The notes under the pieces are model-generated. The model had not been told where the DNA came from and did no database searches. It worked only from the letters and a program-made list of their open reading frames with translations. Position numbers and translations under genes: made by a program. Of a stretch of DNA of 64,000 nt, positions 27,552-34,679 are shown in pieces (within the stretch, counting starts at the first letter, position 1; every line of letters begins with the position of its first letter). The stretch is from the NCBI GenBank assembly GCA_030431975.1, contig JAUIHP010000012.1, positions 62,001 through 126,000 of the forward strand, read 5' to 3'. The DNA comes from a bacterium. GTDB taxonomy: Bacteria > Eisenbacteria > RBG-16-71-46 > CAIMUX01.

Positions 27552-29072
27552 CTGCTACGAAAGCCCTTTCGGCGGCTCCTGGTCGCCAATCGCGGTGAGA
27601 TCGCCGCGCGGATTCTGGGCGGGGCTCGAGAGCTCGGCTTGGAAACCGTTTCCGTTCACTCGGAGGCCGACGTCCGGGCCGTCCACACCCGAGCTGCGGA
27701 TCAGAGCGTCGAAATCGGACCGGCCCCTGCCATCGACAGCTATTTGCGCATCGACCGCATCGTCGATGCTGCACGTCGATCCGGCGCAGAAGCCGTCCAC
27801 CCGGGGTATGGATTCCTCGCCGAGAACGCCGATTTGGCTCGAGCGTGCGAGACAGCCGGGCTCGTCTTCGTCGGTCCTTCGGCCGATTCGATGGAGAAGA
27901 TGGGAGACAAGGCAGGCGCTCGCAAGATCGCCGAGCAAGCTGGCGTTCCCGTGGTTCCGGGTTACGACGGCGACGACCAGTCCGACGAAACACTCACCGC
28001 TGAAAGCACCCGGATCGGCTTTCCGCTTCTGATCAAGCCATCGGCCGGCGGAGGCGGAAAGGGCATGAAGAGAGTCGAAGCCGGCGACCGCTTTGCCGAC
28101 GCATTGGCTTCGGCGCGACGCGAAGCCGGCTCGTCTTTCGGCAACGAGCACATGGTGCTCGAGCGATTCCTCGAGCCCATTCGGCACATCGAGATTCAGG
28201 TCTTCGGCTTCGGCGACAAGGCGGTCGCCCTCTTCGAACGAGAATGCTCTCTACAACGCCGCCACCAGAAGATCATCGAGGAGTGTCCCTCCCCCGCCGT
28301 TGCCGACGACCTACGCGGCCGCATGTGTGACGCCGCCGTCCGGCTCGCGGAAGCCGTAGGGTACCGGGGAGCCGGTACCGTCGAGTTCATCCTGGCTGAG
28401 GACGGCTCCTTCTATTTCCTGGAAATGAACACGCGTCTTCAGGTGGAGCATCCGATCACGGAAATGACGACGGGAGTCGATCTGGTCCACGAACAACTTT
28501 GGGAAGCGATGGGCCGGGACTCCGGGCTTCTCTCCCGTCCGCTGACGCAGCGCGGGCACTCTATCGAAGCGCGGCTCTACGCCGAGGATCCGGAGAACGG
28601 CTTCCTTCCCTCGGCTGGACACATTGGGACATTCGCCGCCCCGCACGGGCCGGGGATTCGGGTGGATAGCGGGATCGAATCCAGATCCGAGGTTCCCGTT
28701 CACTACGATCCGATTCTCGCTAAGATCATCGTCTGGGCCGCCGACCGGGAAGCGGCTCGTCTGCGCATGCGCTTCGCCCTGGAAAACACTGTGGTCCTCG
28801 GTGTCCGGTCGAACGTCGGATTTCTCCTCCGCGTCCTCGATCACCCGGGGTTCGTCTCCGGAGAAACGACAACCGATCTCGTCGAACGTGACCTCGCCGA
28901 ACTGGCCCAGCCCTGGGACCTGAACGACGACGCCTTGGCATTGGCCGTCGTCGCCGCATCCTCCCGCAGTCGCTCCCGTACAGCCGACTCGGCAACGGGT
29001 GTCGTTTCCGATCCGGAGTCGATGTACTCCCCATGGGCACGCCTTCAAGACTTCCGCCTCGGCGTGGACTGA
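27552..29072 (+). CDS. mccA: Biotin carboxylase subunit of methylcrotonoyl-CoA carboxylase
   Basis: ATP-grasp biotin carboxylase that loads CO2 onto the biotin carrier encoded next. Visible: RLLVANRGEIAARI at the N-terminus, AVHPGYGFLAENADLA, GDKAGARKIAEQAGVPVVPG, IKPSAGGGGKGM (ATP loop), QRRHQKIIEECPSPA, and FLEMNTRLQVEHPITEMTTG. 506 aa and no biotinyl domain, so the alpha subunit is split. Start: the only way to include the essential N-terminal strand is CTG at 27552, six bases after a perfect GGAGG; no ATG, GTG or TTG is in frame until TTG 27639, which would delete the strand. MCC rather than acetyl-CoA carboxylase is inferred from mccB, liuC and mvaB in the same locus. Confidence 0.9.
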   Translation: MLRKPFRRLLVANRGEIAARILGGARELGLETVSVHSEADVRAVHTRAADQSVEIGPAPAIDSYLRIDRIVDAARRSGAEAVHPGYGFLAENADLARACETAGLVFVGPSADSMEKMGDKAGARKIAEQAGVPVVPGYDGDDQSDETLTAESTRIGFPLLIKPSAGGGGKGMKRVEAGDRFADALASARREAGSSFGNEHMVLERFLEPIRHIEIQVFGFGDKAVALFERECSLQRRHQKIIEECPSPAVADDLRGRMCDAAVRLAEAVGYRGAGTVEFILAEDGSFYFLEMNTRLQVEHPITEMTTGVDLVHEQLWEAMGRDSGLLSRPLTQRGHSIEARLYAEDPENGFLPSAGHIGTFAAPHGPGIRVDSGIESRSEVPVHYDPILAKIIVWAADREAARLRMRFALENTVVLGVRSNVGFLLRVLDHPGFVSGETTTDLVERDLAELAQPWDLNDDALALAVVAASSRSRSRTADSATGVVSDPESMYSPWARLQDFRLGVD

Positions 29073-29097
29073 TTTTTCCAGCAAGTAACGAGGGTTC

Positions 29098-29616
29098 ATG
29101 AGCAAGAAGCAAATCGAGTTCGTCCATGCCGGCAACGTCATCGCCGCTCCCGCTGTCCTTTCCAAAGGTGTTCTGCGAGTCGCCGCCTCCGAAGACGCCG
29201 AAGCGGCGGAATATGACGTCGTTCAACATGGTCAAACGGAGTACCGACTGATCGGTGCGGACCGCACGATTCAAGGATATGCGCAACGTCTCGGAGACGA
29301 AGTGTGGGTTCACCTCGGTGGCCGGACATTCCATCTCGAAGTCAGTGCCGCTTCCGGCGGATGTCGCCGCGGAGCTGGTGTGGCCAAGGACGAGATCCTC
29401 GCGCCCATGACCGGGACCGTGCGAAAAATCATGGTCTCCGAGGGTGCCGAGGTTACGGCCGGGACACCGGCCATCGTTCTCGAAGCGATGAAGATGGAGC
29501 ACGTGCTGTCCGCTCCCAGAGATGGAAAGGTCGCTGAAATCCGGTGCCGCGAAGGTGAGCAGGCAGAGGCTCAGTCCATTCTCCTGCTCATGGCTCCGGA
29601 AGCCGAAGGCGAATGA
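29098..29616 (+). CDS. Biotin carboxyl carrier protein (split MCC subunit)
   Basis: 172 aa. The C-terminal ~75 residues are a biotinyl domain: ILAPMTGTVRKIMVSEGAEV, the biotinylation site EAMKMEH, and LSAPRDGKVAEI. The N-terminal ~95 residues are a beta domain (EYDVVQHGQTEYRLIGA; VWVHLGGRTFHLEV) like the barrel that links BC to carrier in fused MCC alpha chains, so the native polypeptide seems to have been cut before this barrel. Starts 25 bases after mccA and its stop overlaps the next gene (ATGA). Confidence 0.92.
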   Translation: MSKKQIEFVHAGNVIAAPAVLSKGVLRVAASEDAEAAEYDVVQHGQTEYRLIGADRTIQGYAQRLGDEVWVHLGGRTFHLEVSAASGGCRRGAGVAKDEILAPMTGTVRKIMVSEGAEVTAGTPAIVLEAMKMEHVLSAPRDGKVAEIRCREGEQAEAQSILLLMAPEAEGE

Positions 29617-30368
29617 ACCTTGTCGTTACGTTCCTCCTTGGTTCCGCCGTCGGAGTCCCGCTCGGTCTGACCGGCGCCGGCGGCTCCATCATGGCGGTCC
29701 CGATCCTTGTCTACGGTCTTTCCGTCCCGGCCCACGACGCCGTGGGGATTTCTCTCTGTACCGTCGGCGCGACGGCCTGGATCGGGACTCTGACCCGGCT
29801 TCGGGATGGACTGATCGACGTTTGGTCGGTTCTCGTATTCGCAGCAGCCGGAGTCTTGGGAACGCCCATCGGCGCGTGGATCGGATCGCGGACTTCAGAA
29901 CGCCTGCTTCTCACGCTCTTTGGATTCCTCATGCTCGTCGTCGCTCTGCGCATGCTTCGTTCGAAGACGCCGGACGGTGACGAAGCCACGTCCCATACGG
30001 GCAACCGTCCCCTTCTTGCCGTCATCGGATTCGCCACGGGAGTTCTGGCCAGTCTCTTCGGAGTCGGAGGCGGATTCCTCATCGTTCCGAGTCTCGTCAT
30101 CGTTGCGGGTCTGGGCGTGAGAAGAGCCATGACCACGTCTCTCGCCGTCATTGCTCTCATCAGTACGGCCGGGGTCATCAACTTCCTCCGTCAGCCCGGC
30201 GGATTCGACTTGGATCTCGCCGCACTCTTCACCGCGGGAAGTCTGGCCGGACTTGCCCTGGGTTCCGTCCTGGCGCGGCAGGTCTCGGGAGTCGGACTCC
30301 GCCGCGCCTTCGCCACTCTTGTTCTCTCCGTCGCGGTCTTTGTGACCGTGCAGAATCTGTTTCTCTAG
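29613..30368 (+). CDS. TauE/SafE (DUF81) family permease
   Basis: 251 aa, about eight membrane helices in two homologous halves: GLTGAGGSIMAVPILVY near the N-terminus and SLFGVGGGFLIVPSLVIV in the second half are the paired family motifs. Members export or import organic acids or sulfur-containing anions. Start ATGA overlap with the carrier-protein gene ties it to the leucine operon, so an acyl-carboxylate produced or consumed in isovalerate breakdown is a plausible cargo (inference). Confidence 0.88.
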   Translation: MNLVVTFLLGSAVGVPLGLTGAGGSIMAVPILVYGLSVPAHDAVGISLCTVGATAWIGTLTRLRDGLIDVWSVLVFAAAGVLGTPIGAWIGSRTSERLLLTLFGFLMLVVALRMLRSKTPDGDEATSHTGNRPLLAVIGFATGVLASLFGVGGGFLIVPSLVIVAGLGVRRAMTTSLAVIALISTAGVINFLRQPGGFDLDLAALFTAGSLAGLALGSVLARQVSGVGLRRAFATLVLSVAVFVTVQNLFL

Positions 30369-30392
30369 CGGGCCGCATCAAGGAGCTGACCC

Positions 30393-31355
30393 TTGTCCTC
30401 TGAATCCAGCCACCGTCGCGAAGCCGCCGCAGTTCGCAGGGACATTCGCATCATCGAAGTCGGACCTCGCGACGGACTGCAGAACGAGTCCCGCCCCGTT
30501 CCGACGGCGACGAAGATTCGCTTCGTCAACGCTCTCAGTTCGGCCGGCTTTCCGGAGATCGAAGTCAGCTCTTTCGTCCATCCCAAACTCGTTCCTCAAC
30601 TGGCCGATGCCACCGAGGTCTTCGCCGGGTTGGAGCCTGCGGAAGGCACCGTCTACTCGGCGTTGGTGCCAAACGAAAAGGGATTGGCACGAGCCTTGGA
30701 ATCCGGTGTCCGTCGGATCGCCGTGTTCACTGCGGCGTCGGAAACGTTCAACCGCAAAAACATCAACGCCGGGATCGACGAATCGATAGAAAGATTCACT
30801 CCGGTCCTGGATCTGGCAAAAGACGCGGGAGTGAGCGTTCGGGGCTACGTGTCGACAGCCTTCTTCTGTCCTTTCGAGGGAGAGATTCCCCCGGAGGCCG
30901 TCGTTCGGGTCGTCGACCGGCTCTTCGAACTGGGAGTCGACGAAGTGTCGATCGGGGACACCATCGGCGCGGCTCTGCCCTCCCATGTCGAACGGCTCAT
31001 TGGAGTCCTGACGCCACCGCTCGACCGAATCGCCATGCACTTCCACGACACCCGGGGAACGGCGTTGGTCAACGTCATGGCCTCTCTCGAGTACGGCATC
31101 CGTACGTTCGACGCGTCGGCCGGCGGACTCGGTGGATGTCCGTTTGCACCCGGGGCAACGGGGAACCTGGCCACCGAAGACCTACTCTTTTTCCTTCATG
31201 GAATCGGTATCGAAACGGGCGTCGACGCCGCGGCCGTCACTCGCGCATCCGACATCATGGAAGAGGCGTTTGGATCTCCCCTTCCTTCCCGGGTCCGAAA
31301 CGCCGGTGCGATCGTCAAAGGATCGTCCGACGGAGACGGGGACGGGGACGCCTAG
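30393..31355 (+). CDS. mvaB: Hydroxymethylglutaryl-CoA lyase
   Basis: Cleaves HMG-CoA to acetyl-CoA and acetoacetate, the last step of leucine degradation. DRE-TIM metallolyase: IRIIEVGPRDGLQNES near residue 20, HFHDTRGTALVNV, and the catalytic-cysteine loop GGLGGCPFAPGATGNLATED. 320 aa. Start is TTG at 30393, seven bases after AAGGAG. It ends seven bases before the convergent gene. Together with mccB, liuC, mccA and the carrier this completes the route from methylcrotonoyl-CoA; isovaleryl-CoA dehydrogenase is not in the window. Confidence 0.94.
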   Translation: MSSESSHRREAAAVRRDIRIIEVGPRDGLQNESRPVPTATKIRFVNALSSAGFPEIEVSSFVHPKLVPQLADATEVFAGLEPAEGTVYSALVPNEKGLARALESGVRRIAVFTAASETFNRKNINAGIDESIERFTPVLDLAKDAGVSVRGYVSTAFFCPFEGEIPPEAVVRVVDRLFELGVDEVSIGDTIGAALPSHVERLIGVLTPPLDRIAMHFHDTRGTALVNVMASLEYGIRTFDASAGGLGGCPFAPGATGNLATEDLLFFLHGIGIETGVDAAAVTRASDIMEEAFGSPLPSRVRNAGAIVKGSSDGDGDGDA

Positions 31356-31362
31356 CTCATGA

Positions 31363-32802
31363 TCATTCCGGCTGGCGGACGTACCGAACCAGATAGGCCA
31401 GGTGCAGCGGGCTCGGCTTCTCTACGAAGCGTCGCAGAAACGGTTCGAGAACGGCGTGCACTTCGGGGTCCGTCTCCGCCAGACACAGCCATCCAGGTAG
31501 GTTTCCGATCGCAGCATTGAAGAAGCCCTTCCGCCCACAGATGGACGTATAGAAGCTCTCAAACTCGGCGTCGTAGAAACCCTGCGTCACCGTCTTGGCG
31601 AAGCCACCGAGGTCTTCTTCGTCGAAGACGACCCCTGCCCGCGCGAGTTTGACGACCGGTTCGATGGTGTAGTAGGCATGGGAGACATCATCGCAATTCA
31701 GCATCTGGTCTCGAGGGACTGGATCCGGATACGACGGCTCATAGGCCCAGGCGAGCGCACCCTCTCCCTGCCGTTGCACTCGTCGTTGAAAGAAGCGTGA
31801 CAGCTGGGCCGACCGCTCCACCAGACTGGAGTCTCCGGAGAGCTTCCCGGCCAGCCACAGGTCCCACGCTACGACGAGGACGCGGTTGTAGGGCTGTGCC
31901 TTCCTTGTTTCGTGAGCAGCCGCAACCGGATGAACGTAATGTCCCTCATTCTCGAGCGGACCGGATACGAACATGTCGTCGTAGCTTCGCAGAGTGTCCA
32001 GGCACTTCTCGAGAAGCTCCCTACGAGCGTCGGGTGTGGCGGCAGCCAGAACCGGCCGCCTCTCCGCGTCTCCCGGACTCGAACCCGCTTGTACGGTGGC
32101 ACCGCTCGACACGACCGGAACCAGCACTCCCTCCAGGTAGGCCAGAGTCTCCAGAATCGGCTGCAGAATCAATCCGCTGTGAACGAGAAAGCTGGTTCGA
32201 CGCCCGCTTCCGTATCGTGTCGAACTCCATGCCGGCCGAGCCTCGCCGGAGAAGTCTTCGAGCCCGGTTTGGTCATCGCGTAGCTGCATCGCGCGGACGG
32301 CAAAGTCCCAGGCCCGTTCCAGATACTCCGCGTCGCCCGTCACGTCGAACATCTCATTCAGTGCCACCGCCTCACGGCTGACTTTCCACGCCAGTGTTCC
32401 GTCGTCATTGGTCATCGCGACGAATGCGGTGTCCCAATGCGCAGCCGGAAAGGATGCGTCCCAGGACTCACGGCTCGAGAACCGTTCCGGGTCCCGAACC
32501 AATGTGTCACGGAACGTCTCGTGAAAGCTGAAGATGGCAGAGCGGCGCGGCGGGTCCCCGAGACTGCGAAGACGTTGTTTGAGGGACCGAAGCGGGTCAC
32601 GCGCTTCCAGTTCGTCGGAGATGGACGCTCCACTGTCAGAGCTCGCGTGGACCGGTCTGGAGCCGAAAGTCGTGAATAGGCTGACAGCGACGGCCGCGAG
32701 CAAGACAGCGTGGAGCCGCGCGCCACCCAAACGAACTCTGATCTCACGGAAACACATTGAGTTTCTGGACTCGACACACATGAAGAATGGGAGTGTCTTC
32801 AT
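31363..32802 (-). CDS. Exported helical (alpha/alpha-toroid-like) protein, unknown
   Basis: About 479 aa. ATG 32802 overlaps the upstream stop by 4 bases (ATGA). N-terminal hydrophobic stretch LHAVLLAAVAVSLFTTFGS follows a basic segment, consistent with export or anchoring. The mature part is built of regularly spaced helices with AHWDTAFVAMTNDDGTLAWKV, DAEYLERAWDFAVRAM, SSTRYGSGRRTSFLVHSG and DDVSHAYYTIEPVVKLARAG, a pattern like six-hairpin toroid glycan-active enzymes. No catalytic motif can be fixed, so enzyme status is open. Coupled to an exported SWGxIK-tail protein upstream. Confidence 0.65.
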   Translation of the reverse strand: MKTLPFFMCVESRNSMCFREIRVRLGGARLHAVLLAAVAVSLFTTFGSRPVHASSDSGASISDELEARDPLRSLKQRLRSLGDPPRRSAIFSFHETFRDTLVRDPERFSSRESWDASFPAAHWDTAFVAMTNDDGTLAWKVSREAVALNEMFDVTGDAEYLERAWDFAVRAMQLRDDQTGLEDFSGEARPAWSSTRYGSGRRTSFLVHSGLILQPILETLAYLEGVLVPVVSSGATVQAGSSPGDAERRPVLAAATPDARRELLEKCLDTLRSYDDMFVSGPLENEGHYVHPVAAAHETRKAQPYNRVLVVAWDLWLAGKLSGDSSLVERSAQLSRFFQRRVQRQGEGALAWAYEPSYPDPVPRDQMLNCDDVSHAYYTIEPVVKLARAGVVFDEEDLGGFAKTVTQGFYDAEFESFYTSICGRKGFFNAAIGNLPGWLCLAETDPEVHAVLEPFLRRFVEKPSPLHLAYLVRYVRQPE

Positions 32803-33704
32803 CGGAACTGACGCTTGATCGCTCCCCATGACGTTTCGTTCACGGGAACCGGACACCAGCCGATGACGACCCCAATTCCTAGAGCCGCAGGACGGCCGAT
32901 GATGTCTTCGACCGGGTGCCAACCTTCACTCAGTTCGGACCCCGGTGGGACGTAGGTCATTCCAACGCGGCGGGCCGCCGGCGTGTCCGAGTTCTCGTCG
33001 ATGGAGTCGACGGCCAAAAGCACGGTGCACTCTTCAGACTGCCAGTCGCCGCGAAAGCCGGCCCAGAAGCCACCGCGCACACCGACTTGCCCGACCTCGA
33101 AAACTTCGTACGCCCGCTGTTCGATCAGCGGCCAGGACACGACCCGGTTGAGCGGAAACGGCCCGACCGTCCCAAGGATGTCACCAGGCTGGCCATTGTC
33201 ATCTTCCCAAACGACGACCTCGATGTTCTGGTCCGGTGCATCGCTCACGGACGCGGCAGCAACGACCAGGTGACAAATCGCTCCGGCCCGATTCTCGGGC
33301 GTCTCGAAGTACTCCGCGAAACTTGCCACTTCGGATGTGAAGGACTTTCCCGTCCACCCGATGGCCGCGTCGTAACGGCGATCCGTGTTCATGAAATACT
33401 GCTGCTTGGCCTGGCAACTGCAGTGAAGCGAGGTCGGCTCGACGGACTGCGCGACGACCTCACCGGCTCCGGCCGTCGATTCGAGACACAGAACAGGAGT
33501 GTCCGCAGCTGCCTGGACATCGCCGGAACTCGCCGATCCCAGCGCAGTGAGCAGTAGCGCGGAGACGACGGTGAGCCAGCGGTGCCACGACGTTCCCCGG
33601 GTCGCCAGCGCGGTCACGCCGGGGAGCCGGCGGTCCCACGACGTCCCTCGGTCACCCGATTCCGAGCGCGAAAGTCGCTGGGGCGGCTGTGGATTGGAGG
33701 TCAT
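32799..33704 (-). CDS. Secreted protein with C-terminal SWGxIK tail, paralogue
   Basis: 301 aa from ATG 33704 (TTG 33710 is also in frame). Long basic N-region then the hydrophobic core WLTVVSALLLTALGSASSG, consistent with a signal peptide. Mature part: CSCQAKQQYF, NIEVVVWEDDNGQPGDILG, GGFWAGFRGDWQSEECTVLLAVD, ending TSWGAIKRQFR. The WEDD.G.PG strand and the tail match the protein at 7065-7733. Role unknown; extracellular or surface display is inferred from the signal peptide and the shared tail. Confidence 0.7.
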   Translation of the reverse strand: MTSNPQPPQRLSRSESGDRGTSWDRRLPGVTALATRGTSWHRWLTVVSALLLTALGSASSGDVQAAADTPVLCLESTAGAGEVVAQSVEPTSLHCSCQAKQQYFMNTDRRYDAAIGWTGKSFTSEVASFAEYFETPENRAGAICHLVVAAASVSDAPDQNIEVVVWEDDNGQPGDILGTVGPFPLNRVVSWPLIEQRAYEVFEVGQVGVRGGFWAGFRGDWQSEECTVLLAVDSIDENSDTPAARRVGMTYVPPGSELSEGWHPVEDIIGRPAALGIGVVIGWCPVPVNETSWGAIKRQFR

Positions 33705-33777
33705 TCCCAAACTCTACACCGATCAGCGCCCCATGACGAAGGGGCGACCCGAGCACGGCGCGTTCCAGAAGACACAA

Positions 33778-33803
33778 ATCAATTTGACATACATCGAATT
33801 GAT
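33778..33803 (+). promoter_or_regulatory. Probable operator/promoter of ArsR-DUF2087 gene
   Basis: Perfect 7-base inverted repeat ATCAATT (33778-33784) and AATTGAT (33797-33803), centres 19 bases apart, in an AT-rich island of a GC-rich genome. It covers TTGACA at 33784-33789, a good -35 box; the matching -10 is poor (TACCTT or TTTACC around 33806-33812). Position 117 bases upstream of a wHTH regulator fits autoregulation. Confidence 0.55.
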
Positions 33804-33919
33804 ATTTACCTTCTCACCCATCTGTCCGATAAGAGACAGATCGGCGGGACAAACGCCCGAAGCGGACGACGGTCAACAAAGTCGCGACTATTGAGAGCCC
33901 GGAGGGGCGGGAAGCTAGC

Positions 33920-34525
33920 ATGGCACATTCAATCAAACCCGAGACCGATCCCATTCCCGAGATGGTGGAGTTCTTTAAGGCTCTAGCGGAACCGACCCGA
34001 CTCCGGATTGTCGGACGGATCGCCTCCGAATCTTGTTGCGGCCAGGAACTCGCAGCCGAGCTCAAGCTCAGTCCCGCCACCGTGACCCATCACCTGGGGA
34101 CGCTGCGGAAGGCCGGTCTGCTCCTGGAGGAACGACGGGCTCCCTACACCTACTTCTCTCTCAACATGAAGAAGCTGCAGGAAGTCCTTCGAACGGCGGT
34201 TCGCAAAGAGACGGTTCAGCACCTGGGTGTCGCACCGGATGTCAGCGAGGAGAAGCGAAAGGTCCTGCAGAACTTCTTCGACGGCGAGACGCTTCGTCGA
34301 ATCCCGGCGCAGCGCCGGAAGAAGGAGATCATCTTCGAAGAGATCCTCCGTCGACTACCCGCGGACAAAGAGTACTCGGAGAAAGAACTCAGTACGTGGC
34401 TGCAAGGCTTCCACTCGGATTTCTGCACCATTCGTCGCGAGTTCATCATGGGTGGCTACATGGAAAGAGCGGATGGAGTCTACAAGCTCAGCGGAAAGGG
34501 AAAGGCCGTGCGCGCCGGTGAGTGA
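33920..34525 (+). CDS. ArsR-family wHTH regulator with DUF2087 domain
   Basis: 201 aa. N-terminal winged helix (residues ~15-85): FFKALAEPTRLRIVGRIAS, CCGQELAAELKLSPATVTHHLGTLRKAGLL, RRAPYTYFSL. C-terminal DUF2087 (~110-195): LQNFFDGETLRRIPAQRRKKEIIFEEILRRLP, YSEKELSTWLQGFHSDFCTIRREFIMGGYMER, the canonical signature of this Firmicutes-type domain. Probably a transcription repressor; the double Cys in ESCCGQ could be redox or metal responsive (inference). Upstream AT-rich inverted repeat suggests autoregulation, and a strong hairpin spans its stop. Confidence 0.9.
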   Translation: MAHSIKPETDPIPEMVEFFKALAEPTRLRIVGRIASESCCGQELAAELKLSPATVTHHLGTLRKAGLLLEERRAPYTYFSLNMKKLQEVLRTAVRKETVQHLGVAPDVSEEKRKVLQNFFDGETLRRIPAQRRKKEIIFEEILRRLPADKEYSEKELSTWLQGFHSDFCTIRREFIMGGYMERADGVYKLSGKGKAVRAGE

Positions 34526-34536
34526 CGCGCACGGCC
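34504..34536 (+). terminator. Strong hairpin spanning the stop codon
   Basis: Perfect 11-bp stem GGCCGTGCGCG (34504-34514) / CGCGCACGGCC (34526-34536) with the TGA stop in the 11-base loop. Followed by CTTATGTACTTCTT, a weak U-tract. Likely a terminator for the ArsR-DUF2087 gene, possibly slowed by the translating ribosome. Confidence 0.6.
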
Positions 34537-34679
34537 CTTATGTACTTCTTGTCGCAGCCGCAGGTCCCAAGTCGCAGGGCTTGTCAGTCGCAGGCCTGTC
34601 CATCACAGGCCTATCAGCCGTGGCCTAGGCTGCCGCTGGATTGGCCCGCGCGGTACGAAGTATCAGCGGTCGAACCGAC

